The position numbers and the translations under genes are program-made. DNA of 64,000 nt from an uncultured Duncaniella sp. (GTDB lineage: Bacteria > Bacteroidota > Bacteroidia > Bacteroidales > Muribaculaceae): positions 806,001 to 870,000 of the forward strand of contig CAJTQR010000001.1 in NCBI GenBank assembly GCA_910578515.1. The letters are read 5' to 3'. This document shows positions 25,597 through 33,820 of this stretch, one piece after another. Below the pieces are notes generated by a model that saw only the letters and a program-made list of their open reading frames with translations, was not told where the DNA came from and did no database searches. Within the stretch, counting starts at the first letter, position 1. The number at the start of each line of letters is the position of its first letter.

Positions 25597-26667
25597 TCAA
25601 TAATGATAGTCCGGGTTGAAACGATATTCTTTGCCGTCCTTTATCACCATCCGTTTGTTGCCAAGAAAGGTGGCGACTTTGACCGCCTTGTTGTGACCGA
25701 GCTTTACGCCCTGCAACCCGTATCCTTTTTTCAGCCGCTCCAGATAGTCGTCATAACTGCCGATATTGCTATCGGAAAAAACGGCATCTAACGCAGCCCG
25801 ATGTACACTTTCCGAAATCTCCTTGTACGGATCGAACGGTTCTTTGGCTGGTCGACCGACAACCTTTGCTTTGGGCAGGTAGGATTCTACCAGTTCGGGC
25901 AAAGCATCTTCGTTGATGCGGAAAGCGAACGGTTCAAATTCCCGGTCACGGATATGGACTGCTTCAACCACGCTTATTGCCTTATCATCTTTGTCCACTT
26001 CCACCTGCATGATGGTTTCCGCTTTGTTGTTGAGTTCCGTGCCGATGTGTCCACGTGCATTTTCATCATTCTTGTTCTGGTGAAGGATGGTATGGATATG
26101 AATCTGCCTGTCGTCCGTCCACTGCATGAGTTTTGAAATAATATCGGTGGATTCTCCGGGCGAATTGATATCGTAAAGGAAATCCCGAATGCCATCTATG
26201 ACCACCAATCCCAAATCGGGGATTGTGCCGATTGCGTGTTCGACTATAGCCAAACGCATTTTAGGAGAGTACTTGCGCAAAGCCAGCATAACCAGATTGT
26301 CCGGCTCTTTGTTTTCCGGTAAGTCCGCCAGACGTAAAATGCGCTTTAACACGTTCTGACAGTGGTATCGCCCTTGTTCCGTGTCAACGTATAATACTTT
26401 CCGTTTATCCTCGGGGAATATTGACCGATAATGAAGAATGGTACTGTTGGTCAATGCCGATGCGACGATGGCCGAGACATTGAACGTTTTCTTGCTTTTA
26501 GCCTTTCCGATGGAAGCACTGAAGTTTCCCAATGTTCCGATTGTGGCATCATCTACCATCAGTACCACAGGAGAGTGTCCGTATGCGCTTGTTACGCTCA
26601 CGGCAGACTCCTCCATGCATATTGCCAGTTCCTCAGCAGCTGGCGCATTGATATTCGTCTTTTCCAT
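25597..26667 (-). CDS. RepA-like P-loop ATPase (RecA-fold, AAA_25 type)
   Basis: The protein has 356 residues. A variant Walker A ASIGKAKSKKTFNVSA lies near residue 51; VLYVDTEQGRYHC near 90 and LGLVVIDGIRDFLYD near 151 (Walker B) follow, then THTILHQNKNDENARGHIG-like sequence near 195. This is the RecA/DnaB-fold build of RepA-type helicases on Bacteroidota mobile elements, used for replication after excision or transfer. A C-terminal region (EPFDPYKEISESVHRA to the end) may bind DNA. It lies 3 bp after the HTH gene. Confidence 0.75.
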   Translation of the reverse strand: MEKTNINAPAAEELAICMEESAVSVTSAYGHSPVVLMVDDATIGTLGNFSASIGKAKSKKTFNVSAIVASALTNSTILHYRSIFPEDKRKVLYVDTEQGRYHCQNVLKRILRLADLPENKEPDNLVMLALRKYSPKMRLAIVEHAIGTIPDLGLVVIDGIRDFLYDINSPGESTDIISKLMQWTDDRQIHIHTILHQNKNDENARGHIGTELNNKAETIMQVEVDKDDKAISVVEAVHIRDREFEPFAFRINEDALPELVESYLPKAKVVGRPAKEPFDPYKEISESVHRAALDAVFSDSNIGSYDDYLERLKKGYGLQGVKLGHNKAVKVATFLGNKRMVIKDGKEYRFNPDYHY

Positions 26668-26670
26668 AGC

Positions 26671-27045
26671 CTACCAGTTTTTAGGGTTCGGTTTACGGCG
26701 ATGGGAAGCGAGCATGGCTTCATTCTCGTCCTCGAAGCTTTGCGGAGCCGGAGTCTTTCGTGAAGATTCCAGCCATTTGTCCAATTCATCCCGATAGATG
26801 TAGAGATGTTTGCCTTGCTTTATAACCGGAATATCGTCCTTTTTCACTTTGTAGTAAAAGGTCGATAACGGCATTTTGAGATAAGCGCAAGCCTCCTGCA
26901 CGGTCATCGGAACGTGCGTATTCTCTTTGACTTCGTTCTGACGGGAAAGTTTCTCTGTCAGAAGATTTTCCATACTTGCGATTCGGTCGCACAGTTCTCC
27001 TACCACAGTCGGCAGGTCATTGAAAGTCAGTTGGTCTTTTTCCAT
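26671..27045 (-). CDS. HTH_17/excisionase-like DNA-binding protein
   Basis: The protein has 124 residues. The HTH is MTVQEACAYLKMPLSTFYYK at about residues 47-66 with the wing HLYIYRDELDKWLE; this is the MerR-like fold of excisionases. The N-terminus is a short coiled coil. It is directly coupled (3 bp) to the RepA-like gene. Copy B has a counterpart at 47529-47912. Probably a Xis or replication-accessory factor. Confidence 0.75.
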   Translation of the reverse strand: MEKDQLTFNDLPTVVGELCDRIASMENLLTEKLSRQNEVKENTHVPMTVQEACAYLKMPLSTFYYKVKKDDIPVIKQGKHLYIYRDELDKWLESSRKTPAPQSFEDENEAMLASHRRKPNPKNW

Positions 27046-27144
27046 ATTAAAACTCTTTTAATTGTTCAACATGCTGCGAACCAACTCAATGAAATCTTGC
27101 AGAACAATAAAGACCAGATTAATTATTTCGTCTGCATATGTTTT

Positions 27145-27912
27145 TTATTGTGAGTCATCATTGTCTGTATCCAGATGGAAGCGAAAATCCCCCTTGTCGG
27201 GTACATCAATCGGAATCTGGCTTGCGACATTATCCCGTAAATTAAGCCTGAGGTACTCAGGAGTGGCATTTACAAGTTCATGTGGAAACGAAGCCTTTAT
27301 AAATTCCGCTCTTTTTACCAAGGGCACATTCAAGCGTTCTCCGACATTCCATGCCAGATGGCGTAACCCCGGCGACCTTAGCGGATTGTCTATATTGGAG
27401 CGAATCGGCTTATACAAGTCAGGGGTGCCACAAGCCATATATTCAATATTGGCAATCAGTGTGGCAATAGCTTCCTTAGAGAGATAAGGGGCAGTTTTGA
27501 TTGTCACATATTCCCGAATGGCATCCATGATTTTCACCTGCCTTTCGGCTTCCTTCTTTTTGAATTCCTCCAACATCGTATCATAATTGTCTAAAACTGA
27601 TGGCTGTTCAATGGCTTGAATTTCATTTGTACAATCGGCTTTCGTCTCAGTAGCTGCTCCAAGAACAATCGGAGATTGCCGGGCAAAAGACAAATTGATT
27701 GAATACTTCGTCATCCATTTATAGAAAGAGCGTTGTAACAGACCGCATAATAAAATTGTTACCACAAGTCCGAGTATTACCGGAGTCATTATCTCTATGA
27801 CATCAATGTCGTGATAGGCGGAAAGATAAGTGTCTATCGCTGTATAGGTGATTACCGACAGCGCAAGCACGAAACTAATCCTTTTAGTACGAATTTGGGT
27901 ATTATTTGTCAT
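27145..27912 (-). CDS. Two-TM membrane protein of mobilisable element
   Basis: About 255 residues from ATG 27912; an upstream start at 27969 is less likely. Hydrophobic segments are ISFVLALSVITYTAIDTYL and IEIMTPVILGLVVTILLCG. The C-terminal half has PYLSKEAIATLIANIEY, which parallels PYMTKENLEILISRL in the copy B protein (48111-49382), and a shared W-N-hydrophobic helix. Both lie right after the integrase. Conserved in two elements, so probably needed for element maintenance or transfer; the exact role is unknown. Confidence 0.65.
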   Translation of the reverse strand: MTNNTQIRTKRISFVLALSVITYTAIDTYLSAYHDIDVIEIMTPVILGLVVTILLCGLLQRSFYKWMTKYSINLSFARQSPIVLGAATETKADCTNEIQAIEQPSVLDNYDTMLEEFKKKEAERQVKIMDAIREYVTIKTAPYLSKEAIATLIANIEYMACGTPDLYKPIRSNIDNPLRSPGLRHLAWNVGERLNVPLVKRAEFIKASFPHELVNATPEYLRLNLRDNVASQIPIDVPDKGDFRFHLDTDNDDSQ

Positions 27913-28080
27913 ATACTGTAAATGTTTGGAATGATTATGCGGCAAAGTTATGTGCCGTATTCCAGACACTTATAATTGGCGATAACAAATCGTTCAATTT
28001 TGATGAAAAATAACGGATATAGTATGATTTAAGACTAAAAATCATACTATATCCGTATAAATGGGGGACAAAAATCGTTG

Positions 28081-29196
28081 TCAGCTTTTCCTTATCAAAG
28101 TGATTTTATTGCTGGCTTCGCGCTTGTTGCTGTCCACGACTTTCATGTAACGCATTGTAGTGGTGATGCTTTTGTGCGCCATTATGCTTTGTATGGTACG
28201 GATGTCTGTACCGGCAGCCCCCTGAAGGGTTGCGAATGTTCTTCGATATGAATGGAATGTTATGTTCTTGGTAATTCCAGCAGAACGAATCCACTCTTTC
28301 ATGGGTGCTTGTGTCCAACTGCGCATAAGCCCCTTAAATACCAGACCTTTCTTCTCCGAACTGTATCCTATCAGCCCTAACGCCTCCTCGCTGATGGGAA
28401 TGATGTCTTCCGTTTTGTTCTTCTGCGTAATGATATGTACGCATTTCCCTCCGGCAGAATAATCTACGATGTCTTCCCAACATAGAGTGAGAATATCACT
28501 GATGCGTAAGCTGGTCATGCAGGAAAACAGCGATGCGATTTTCACGATAGGCTTTTTGCACGGCGTTTCAGCTAACTGGTATAACTCTTCGACGGACAAG
28601 GCTTCTTTCATAGTGTCTTCTGTCTCAATCTTTTCCAAGAAGTCATTGACATTGGTCTTTATCATCCCATTGCGATAGAGTATTTTCAAGAATCCCCTGA
28701 AAGTAGACCAATACCCCGATGCGGAGTTTCGTGTGATACGTCCGTTGCGCCTTAGTTTCTTGGCACTCAGCAGGTATTCCCGAAACTTGTTACATAGGTC
28801 GATGTCAATCTCTTCAAAGGTGCATTTACCATGTACGAAGTTGCTGAAATGGAGATAGACAAACTCCCATTTCTGGTCATGCTTACGGAGTTGCTTGCGA
28901 TAATACTCCAGAAAGTCTGCCTTGAGTTTGTACTTGTCAAAGAAGTCATACCGTTCATTGACTACCGACTCGAACCTGCGACAACGGATGGCTTCGGCTT
29001 TCTCGGTCATTACCTCGTTGAAATTCTGTTCACGTTTGTTCCTTGGATTGGCATAGATATAAATACCAAGCGATTCATGACGGATAACTTTCATTGTCTC
29101 TTTGTCTCGATACCCCGGATAATAATCCAGATAGAAAGACATCATCCTGCCTTTTAGCGGACGTGTCCTTAATGTCACGGTCTTGCATTCATGCAT
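28081..29196 (-). CDS. Tyrosine integrase of mobilisable element copy A
   Basis: The protein has 371 residues. Catalytic residues of the tyrosine recombinase family are seen: Arg in CMTSLRISDILTLCW (near 232), the His-x-x-Arg box FHSYRRTFATLQ (near 318), His in IMAHKSITTTMRYMKV (near 341) and Tyr in the same block. The arm-type N-terminus is TLRTRPLKGRMMSFYLDYYPG. It resembles the integrase of copy B and the fragment at 5.7-6.1 kb. It would integrate and excise the element. Confidence 0.9.
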   Translation of the reverse strand: MHECKTVTLRTRPLKGRMMSFYLDYYPGYRDKETMKVIRHESLGIYIYANPRNKREQNFNEVMTEKAEAIRCRRFESVVNERYDFFDKYKLKADFLEYYRKQLRKHDQKWEFVYLHFSNFVHGKCTFEEIDIDLCNKFREYLLSAKKLRRNGRITRNSASGYWSTFRGFLKILYRNGMIKTNVNDFLEKIETEDTMKEALSVEELYQLAETPCKKPIVKIASLFSCMTSLRISDILTLCWEDIVDYSAGGKCVHIITQKNKTEDIIPISEEALGLIGYSSEKKGLVFKGLMRSWTQAPMKEWIRSAGITKNITFHSYRRTFATLQGAAGTDIRTIQSIMAHKSITTTMRYMKVVDSNKREASNKITLIRKS

Positions 29197-29313
29197 AATG
29201 TTATATTTTTATGGTTATTATTAATTCGTCGGCGAAACTCTATAATGTAATCATACAGATTACCTACAGTAGGGATTAATTTTTAAATAATTTACGGATA
29301 GCCATAAATTAGA

Positions 29314-30192
29314 CTATTTGCGGACACCCATTACCCGGTCAAACTCCACTTTCAGGAATCTGACGAACCGTCCGTTCTTCTCACGGTTGATCTGATGGAA
29401 TTGCAGAATACCGTAAACCGAATCACGAGAGAGCTTGAATTTCTCCATTGCCTCTTTGACGGTGTAGTATTCCGCCTTGCTCTCCTGTTCGGAACTCTTC
29501 GAGAGGTCGAAGTGGAGCTTTGAGTAGAATATCTGCCCATGCTCCTTCTTGGAGGGAATGTTGTTCCTATACACCTGTGAACGGATGGCGACACGTGTCA
29601 TGTCGTACTTCTCCTGAATTTCTTCTGGTGTGTACCATTCGGTCAGGTCGGAATCTACCTCGTATTTGGCAAAGGCGGCATCGATATGTTTCTTGCTGTA
29701 ATAGTTGAACTGGCGTATTCTCACCTTCGGCACTTTATGTTGCCGTGTGTAAGTCCACACCCATTTGGCGTTGACTTTGTATTTTTCCGCAATCTCTTCG
29801 GCGGTGTAATACTCGGTGATGTCGAAGTCCTCTTTGGGCACGACACGCTCGTAAGGTTTGGTTTTCATCATCAGTTCGATGTCCGCACGGCGGATGAGTG
29901 ACTTCTTACCGCTGATGCGCGAAGCCCGAAGTTTCGATTCCTTTACCAATTTATATATGTACTGTCTGGTTACGCCCATCAACTTTGCAGCTTGGGCAAA
30001 AGAGAAGAAATCCTGTCCCTCGGCAGCTTGTCGAGGTTGCAATAATTCTTGCGACCGTTTCAACTGTCGCTTACGTTCCCGGATGCGCTCCTTGTAGCCA
30101 AGATTGGAGCACTGGTGGCTACAATAACAGGTCGTTGTCTTTTGAGCTATGAATGGCTTTCCGCACCATTGACAAATCTTTCTTACTTCCAT
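29314..30192 (-). CDS. Zinc-ribbon protein with four HTH repeats (Xis-like regulator)
   Basis: The protein has 292 residues. The N-terminal zinc ribbon is CQWCGKPF with CYCSHQC (residues 7-28). An HTH_17 domain (FSFAQAAKLMGVTRQYIYK) is followed by three related repeats that each start with Y/W-Y-T: EYYTAEEIAEKYKVN, EWYTPEEIQEKYDMT, EYYTVKEAMEKFKLS. It is a sister of the protein at 50745-51644. First gene of the element, just before the integrase; 52-88 bp above its ATG lies an array of GTMAAC repeats spaced by exactly 10 bp, a likely target. It probably controls or directs excision. Confidence 0.75.
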   Translation of the reverse strand: MEVRKICQWCGKPFIAQKTTTCYCSHQCSNLGYKERIRERKRQLKRSQELLQPRQAAEGQDFFSFAQAAKLMGVTRQYIYKLVKESKLRASRISGKKSLIRRADIELMMKTKPYERVVPKEDFDITEYYTAEEIAEKYKVNAKWVWTYTRQHKVPKVRIRQFNYYSKKHIDAAFAKYEVDSDLTEWYTPEEIQEKYDMTRVAIRSQVYRNNIPSKKEHGQIFYSKLHFDLSKSSEQESKAEYYTVKEAMEKFKLSRDSVYGILQFHQINREKNGRFVRFLKVEFDRVMGVRK

Positions 30193-30243
30193 ATTTTTCT
30201 CCTTTACATTGGGGATAATTTCGCCTTATTTCTCCCGGATTTT

Positions 30244-30279
30244 GTCAACACATGTAAACCACTGTCAACACACGTCAAC
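30244..30279 (+). repeat. Helically phased GTMAAC array (copy A)
   Basis: Four copies of GTMAAC (GTCAAC, GTAAAC, GTCAAC, GTCAAC) begin exactly 10 bp apart. The same design stands at 51700-51730 in copy B. One-turn phasing puts all sites on one DNA face, as for an oligomeric binder. Confidence 0.7.
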
Positions 30280-30394
30280 TAATGCGTCACTGTGACATTC
30301 GGGCTAACCGTGAATTTCTGTCGCGGTAGAAATATGATAGAAAAATATGGATAAAAACCGTTACTTCCAAATACGTACTGGAAAGTGTTAAAAC

Positions 30395-30425
30395 AATAAA
30401 GTCACTGATATACAGCGACTTTATT
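30395..30425. terminator. Terminator-like hairpin at the right end of copy A
   Basis: AATAAAGTC (30395-30403) pairs with GACTTTATT (30417-30425) around a 13 nt loop. A matching hairpin closes copy B at 51844-51869. The rest of 30193-30712 holds the phased array, a 13 bp shared sequence at 30468-30480 and a promoter at 30684; no gene was seen. Confidence 0.6.
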
Positions 30426-30683
30426 CTAAATGGTTATGGTTGCTTATGGCTGTTTCCAAGCCATCACTTGCCGATGCAGTGCATAGAACTATTTGTCGCT
30501 CAGAGGATTGCGGAGCTTCCGTTACAAAACCGCTTTTCGGGTGCAATCCTCAGCTTACCTACTTTCAAAAATCACATCTCAGACCCTTCTCGGGTCTGCT
30601 TCTTTGTTGGTACAAAATTAACGATTTTCTGTGAGATAAACAAATATTTCAGCTTGAATGTTGCTAATATAGGAAACTTTTAT

Positions 30684-30691
30684 TAACTTTG
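30684..30691 (+). promoter_or_regulatory. Promoter -7 element of the toxin-antitoxin-like cluster
   Basis: TAACTTTG fits TAnnTTTG, 21 bp before ATG 30713. The -33 box is only partly matched. Confidence 0.5.
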
Positions 30692-30712
30692 CATACGATA
30701 ATATGAATAGCT

Positions 30713-31141
30713 ATGGCTGATAGATTCGATGAAATAGGAAGTCTTTTCCTCCAGCGAAGAAAAGAACTTGGACTTACCCAAGAACAGTTGGGCGAGAAAG
30801 TCGGTGTGACCAAATCGGAAATTTCAAAGATTGAGAACGGCAGAGGTATAACATTCTCGACAATCAATAAATTGTCCGAAGCATTAGGTGTGTCTGCACA
30901 TGTAGAGTTGAAACCTAAGGACTCGGTCTCATCCGATGTGATTCATTACGTAGTAATGAGTCTTGGTTTGTTTGCCCGCAAATATAAGTTGACGAAGAAG
31001 GAGGCTTGCAATTACCTCTCCCGGTTAAAGGGTTTGGATTTCTCAATCAGGAATTATGAAGCGGAACATCAGCTATCGTTGCAGGAGTGTGTGGAGGATA
31101 TGGCTGCAATATGTCAAAGAAATGGAGGTGCGGTGTCATGA
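30713..31141 (+). CDS. Xre HTH protein fused to a DUF3791-like domain
   Basis: The protein has 142 residues. The HTH (residues 7-62) is FLQRRKELGLTQEQLGEKVG with SEISKIENGRGITF. The C-terminal half (DVIHYVVMSLGLFARKYKLT to EDMAAICQRNG) has the shape of DUF3791, also seen alone in the third gene of this cluster. The stop overlaps the start of the DUF3990 gene (ATGA). Likely antitoxin and autoregulator of the cluster. Confidence 0.8.
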   Translation: MADRFDEIGSLFLQRRKELGLTQEQLGEKVGVTKSEISKIENGRGITFSTINKLSEALGVSAHVELKPKDSVSSDVIHYVVMSLGLFARKYKLTKKEACNYLSRLKGLDFSIRNYEAEHQLSLQECVEDMAAICQRNGGAVS

Positions 31142-31611
31142 TACTATATCACGGTTCAAATCAACCGATAGCCGATATTGATTTGTCGCGAGGCAAGAAA
31201 TTCAAGGATTTCGGTCAGGGATTCTACACCACTCATATCAAAGAGCAAGCTATATATTGGTCACGTCGAATTGCTGAACGCTTCGGAGGAACTCCAACGG
31301 TTACAGAATTTGAGTTTGATCTGGATGAAGCCATGTCTGCCGGATTGAATGTAAAAGTATTTGAGAATCCGGATAAAGAATGGGCATTGTTTGTTATGGC
31401 AAACCGTAGGCAGGACGGAGAAGAATTTCATCACGACTACGATATTGTGATTGGACCTGTGGCGGATGACAATATGGCCCGTCTCTTCGGACTCTATGAC
31501 ATGGAAATCATCGACCTTGATGCGGTTGTAGCAGGGTTGATTTATAAAGACCTAAATTCTCAGTACTTCTTTGCCACAGAAGAATCTCTCAAATACATAA
31601 AACGGGTATGA
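31138..31611 (+). CDS. DUF3990 protein, probable ADP-ribosyltransferase-type toxin
   Basis: About 157 residues from ATG 31138, which overlaps the stop of the Xre gene; the open frame further upstream is not needed. It begins ILYHGSNQPIADIDLSRGK, followed by DFGQGFYTTHIKEQAIYWSRR, the conserved H-G and Y-T blocks of DUF3990, a family related to ADP-ribosyltransferase folds. It overlaps the next gene by 4 bp. It is flanked by an Xre-DUF3791 gene and a DUF3791 gene, a set known in Bacteroidota as a putative toxin-antitoxin unit. Confidence 0.75.
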   Translation: MILYHGSNQPIADIDLSRGKKFKDFGQGFYTTHIKEQAIYWSRRIAERFGGTPTVTEFEFDLDEAMSAGLNVKVFENPDKEWALFVMANRRQDGEEFHHDYDIVIGPVADDNMARLFGLYDMEIIDLDAVVAGLIYKDLNSQYFFATEESLKYIKRV

Positions 31612-31850
31612 AACAGTCAAATAATAACTTTGATTTCCTTGTGGAATACATCACCGCTCGCGTGGTGGAATGGATTATAAGAGACCAAAATATAGGCCTT
31701 GAAGAAGCATTGCTTCTGTTTCATAATTCGGAAACGTTCGATAAACTCTGCGAAAAGCGAACCGATCTATACATTGAGAGTCCGGCATATATCTATGATT
31801 TGTTAAAAGAAGAATTTCGTCGTGGCACTCTTCGTGGCATGACAGAATAA
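31608..31850 (+). CDS. DUF3791 protein
   Basis: The protein has 80 residues. FLVEYITARVVEWIIRDQN, EALLLFHNSETFDKL and YIYDLLKEEFRRG follow the DUF3791 pattern. It overlaps the DUF3990 gene by 4 bp. Probably the small partner (antitoxin side) of the DUF3990 protein. Confidence 0.75.
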   Translation: MKQSNNNFDFLVEYITARVVEWIIRDQNIGLEEALLLFHNSETFDKLCEKRTDLYIESPAYIYDLLKEEFRRGTLRGMTE

Positions 31851-31866
31851 AAGATAAAATCTTGCA

Positions 31867-32205
31867 ATGAGTCTATTTCTATACCCTGTCAGCAAAAGCG
31901 AAATTGAAGGTATCAATGATGCCCCGAGTATCTATTGTTCCTATGGAAATATGGATACACTCCAGAACTTTATGTTCTGGATGAACTCAATTGTTTTGGA
32001 TGATAATGGATGCTGTATGGACAACAAACAACTACAGTATGAATTAGAAGACTGTCTGTTTCATCATAATGAAGTCATTGAATCAATAAAAGAAGAATAT
32101 ACCTTTGATAAATCATATGCGAATGATTTGATAGAATTGTTTGAGCAATATATAAAACTCTTGAACTTTGCCGTTGACGGAGGTTACGGATTGAGATGGA
32201 GTTGA
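31867..32205 (+). CDS. Hypothetical protein
   Basis: The protein has 112 residues, acidic, with LEDCLFHHNEVIESIKEEYT and a final VDGGYGLRWS. It starts 16 bp after DUF3791 and overlaps the next gene by 10 bp. No family recognised. The spacing suggests the same transcript as the toxin-antitoxin-like genes; it could be an immunity-type protein, but nothing in the sequence proves it. Confidence 0.6.
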   Translation: MSLFLYPVSKSEIEGINDAPSIYCSYGNMDTLQNFMFWMNSIVLDDNGCCMDNKQLQYELEDCLFHHNEVIESIKEEYTFDKSYANDLIELFEQYIKLLNFAVDGGYGLRWS

Positions 32206-32714
32206 AAATAACACCGAAAATTATGGAAATGAAAGAAGTAAAACTTGACATATTTGAATTGGGCTACTTGCTCGATGCATGTCTTCGCGGGTCTCATCTG
32301 CGCTCCGGCACAATCGGAAGATTCGTTGACGAATGGTATGATATTCTCACTCCTACAGAGCGAATGCAACTTTTTGAATGGACAATACGATTGACATACG
32401 ATGAACGTTGGAACAGCAAAGAAGAGAACTACAAACCGCACTTCGAGCCGGATAGCCGTTGCTGTGGCGAGGATATAATGTTTGTTCATCGCTACCATCC
32501 TTACAACCAATACAAAGTAACGATTGAAGTTGATGGCAAAGAGGAAACCATTGACACCTTCCTGCTCAATGGCCGATACTATATCAACACACGACAGTTC
32601 TTTGCGCCTGAAGATGCTAAAGAGATTCGCCACAATCCCAATCCCGATTGGCAAGACTTCAAGCATCCTGGCGTTGACTACGACCGCAATATTATCACGC
32701 TACAAAAGGAATGA
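32196..32714 (+). CDS. Hypothetical protein
   Basis: The protein has 172 residues. It contains ELGYLLDACLRGSHLRSGTI, YDILTPTERMQLFEWTIRL and a metal-like cluster with CCGEDIMFVHRYHPYNQY. It appears complete, with a second ATG at 32223 as an alternative start. It overlaps the previous ORF by 10 bp and runs convergently 20 bp into the hsdS cassette. No family recognised. Confidence 0.6.
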   Translation: MELKITPKIMEMKEVKLDIFELGYLLDACLRGSHLRSGTIGRFVDEWYDILTPTERMQLFEWTIRLTYDERWNSKEENYKPHFEPDSRCCGEDIMFVHRYHPYNQYKVTIEVDGKEETIDTFLLNGRYYINTRQFFAPEDAKEIRHNPNPDWQDFKHPGVDYDRNIITLQKE

Positions 32715-33567
32715 TTTGATATTGTGGCAATACTGCGTCAATGTGGCAGCTATGAAATAAATCGCAATTTACCTCTGTCGGCATGACCGATACCTGACCG
32801 TTCATCAGCAACGGCAGCAGCTCGTCGCGTTCTCTCTTGAGTGTATCAGATTCAATCACTGATTTGTATTGTCTTTCTGCCATACACTCAGTTTTTTCTT
32901 GCCACATTTTCTGAATACTATGAGGAATACGCAATATCGGGAATTTCATTAAATCTTCTCTTGAAACCTCCTTAAAAGTCGTACCAGTCCCCAATTGCTC
33001 TATTTTAGGTAGTTGATGTTTAATGACATAATATAGATAATGCACATCATATCCCTCCTTGGGTACAAAACTCTTGAAGCCTTGATTTGTACATAGTGGT
33101 ACTTCAGAAATGGACAACAGCCCAATGGGTGCCCTACTTGACATCAACAATGAATGTCGTGGTAAGAGGTGTGTACTACAAGAATCATATCCTTTTTGAG
33201 ATATGTTTCTTGCCCCATAATAAACAAATTTACACTGTTGGTCTGATAAATCCTTCGGGGTAATCCAGACTATATTACCACCATAATTGAACTCATTAGC
33301 TGTAGATGGAGTTGCGCCATTGAAAATTTGTGCAGCATTTGACAAATCCTCGACAATCCAATTTTCAGGGATTTCACGTTTTAGTCGTTCATTCCATACC
33401 ATTTTGCCGCCACTTGACTTATATGGCTTGTCGTTCTCGTCGGGGAAGTCGAACTGCACGAACCAATAGTCGTAGAGCTGACGAGCCATCGCCTCTAAAT
33501 TGCGATTTAGTGGCTTAATCGTGTAGTCGTATGCGGGAGGAGGTCGTATTATAGCCATGATATTCAC
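32695..33567 (-). CDS. hsdS: HsdS C-terminal cassette (probably silent)
   Basis: The product starts with a foreign leader (MAIIRPPPAYDYTIKPL), then joins the conserved spacer NRNLEAMARQLYDYWFVQFD and continues through one target recognition domain to LLPLLMNGQVSVMPTEVNC. The same spacer and tail frame the second half of the hsdS at 34860-36044. It lacks a first recognition domain, so it is a half S gene or a storage cassette. Recombination core sites lie at its both ends (33496-33509 and 32757-32771). A GTG at 33567 or the ATG at 33558 could start it, but no promoter is evident. Confidence 0.75.
   Translation of the reverse strand: MNIMAIIRPPPAYDYTIKPLNRNLEAMARQLYDYWFVQFDFPDENDKPYKSSGGKMVWNERLKREIPENWIVEDLSNAAQIFNGATPSTANEFNYGGNIVWITPKDLSDQQCKFVYYGARNISQKGYDSCSTHLLPRHSLLMSSRAPIGLLSISEVPLCTNQGFKSFVPKEGYDVHYLYYVIKHQLPKIEQLGTGTTFKEVSREDLMKFPILRIPHSIQKMWQEKTECMAERQYKSVIESDTLKRERDELLPLLMNGQVSVMPTEVNCDLFHSCHIDAVLPQYQIIPFVA
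32757..32771 (+). repeat. hsdS recombination core, site A
   Basis: Core ATAAATCGCAATTTA in plus orientation. The arm to the right (CCTCTGTCGGCATGACC and about 50 bp more) is shared, inverted, with site D. Confidence 0.7.
33496..33509 (-). repeat. hsdS recombination core, site B
   Basis: Core TAAATCGCAATTTA on the minus strand, followed by a spacer-coding arm (GAGGCGATGGC...) of about 130 bp that closely matches the arm of site C in inverted orientation. Confidence 0.7.
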
Positions 33568-33693
33568 TTACTCGTTGTTCCAATGGTCTTCACATTCTTG
33601 GCAGAAAACCTTGCCTTCTTTAATCTCTCTCGAAGAGAGGGGCTGCCCGCAGCATTCGCAAACTTTTACTCTAACGGATATTGATTTATCCAT
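33568..33693 (-). CDS. Small zinc-ribbon-like peptide
   Basis: 41 residues from ATG 33693. It has two CxxC pairs: VCECCGQPL and FCQECEDHW, with a lysine-rich middle. An upstream extension to 33753 is open but lacks support. It lies next to the hsdS cassette. Function unknown; a real gene is plausible because of the paired cysteines. Confidence 0.4.
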   Translation of the reverse strand: MDKSISVRVKVCECCGQPLSSREIKEGKVFCQECEDHWNNE

Positions 33694-33820
33694 ATCTATG
33701 TATTTATCTGTTATGGTCGGCACTATTGCCTCCCTATAAGTATATAGTCCCAATCCACTAAAAAAGTGAATAGTTCGGGCAAAAAAATCGCTATCTTATT
33801 AGAAAAGCTTTAATATACCC

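Larger units (their letters stand above)
23067..30480 (-). mobile_element. Mobilisable integrative element, copy A
   Basis: Eight minus-strand genes: zinc-ribbon/HTH protein, tyrosine integrase, two-TM protein, HTH protein, replication ATPase, MobC-like protein, relaxase, coiled-coil membrane protein. It lacks a type IV secretion system, so it would be mobilised in trans. The right border is placed after the terminator at 30395-30425 and a 13 bp sequence (30468-30480) shared with copy B; the left border is placed at the 23.1 kb hairpin. No direct-repeat att pair was identified, so the ends are approximate. Confidence 0.65.

Noticed and set aside
25920..25960. GTTCAAATTCC-like T-arm suggesting a tRNA
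   Set aside because: Inside the RepA-like gene, with no acceptor or anticodon stems.
30244..30280. Short regular repeats considered as a CRISPR array
   Set aside because: Repeat unit is 6 bp at 10 bp spacing, with no spacers and no cas genes in the window.
32184..32666. 160-codon minus-strand ORF
   Set aside because: Antisense to the hypothetical gene 32196-32714, which has better start spacing and composition.
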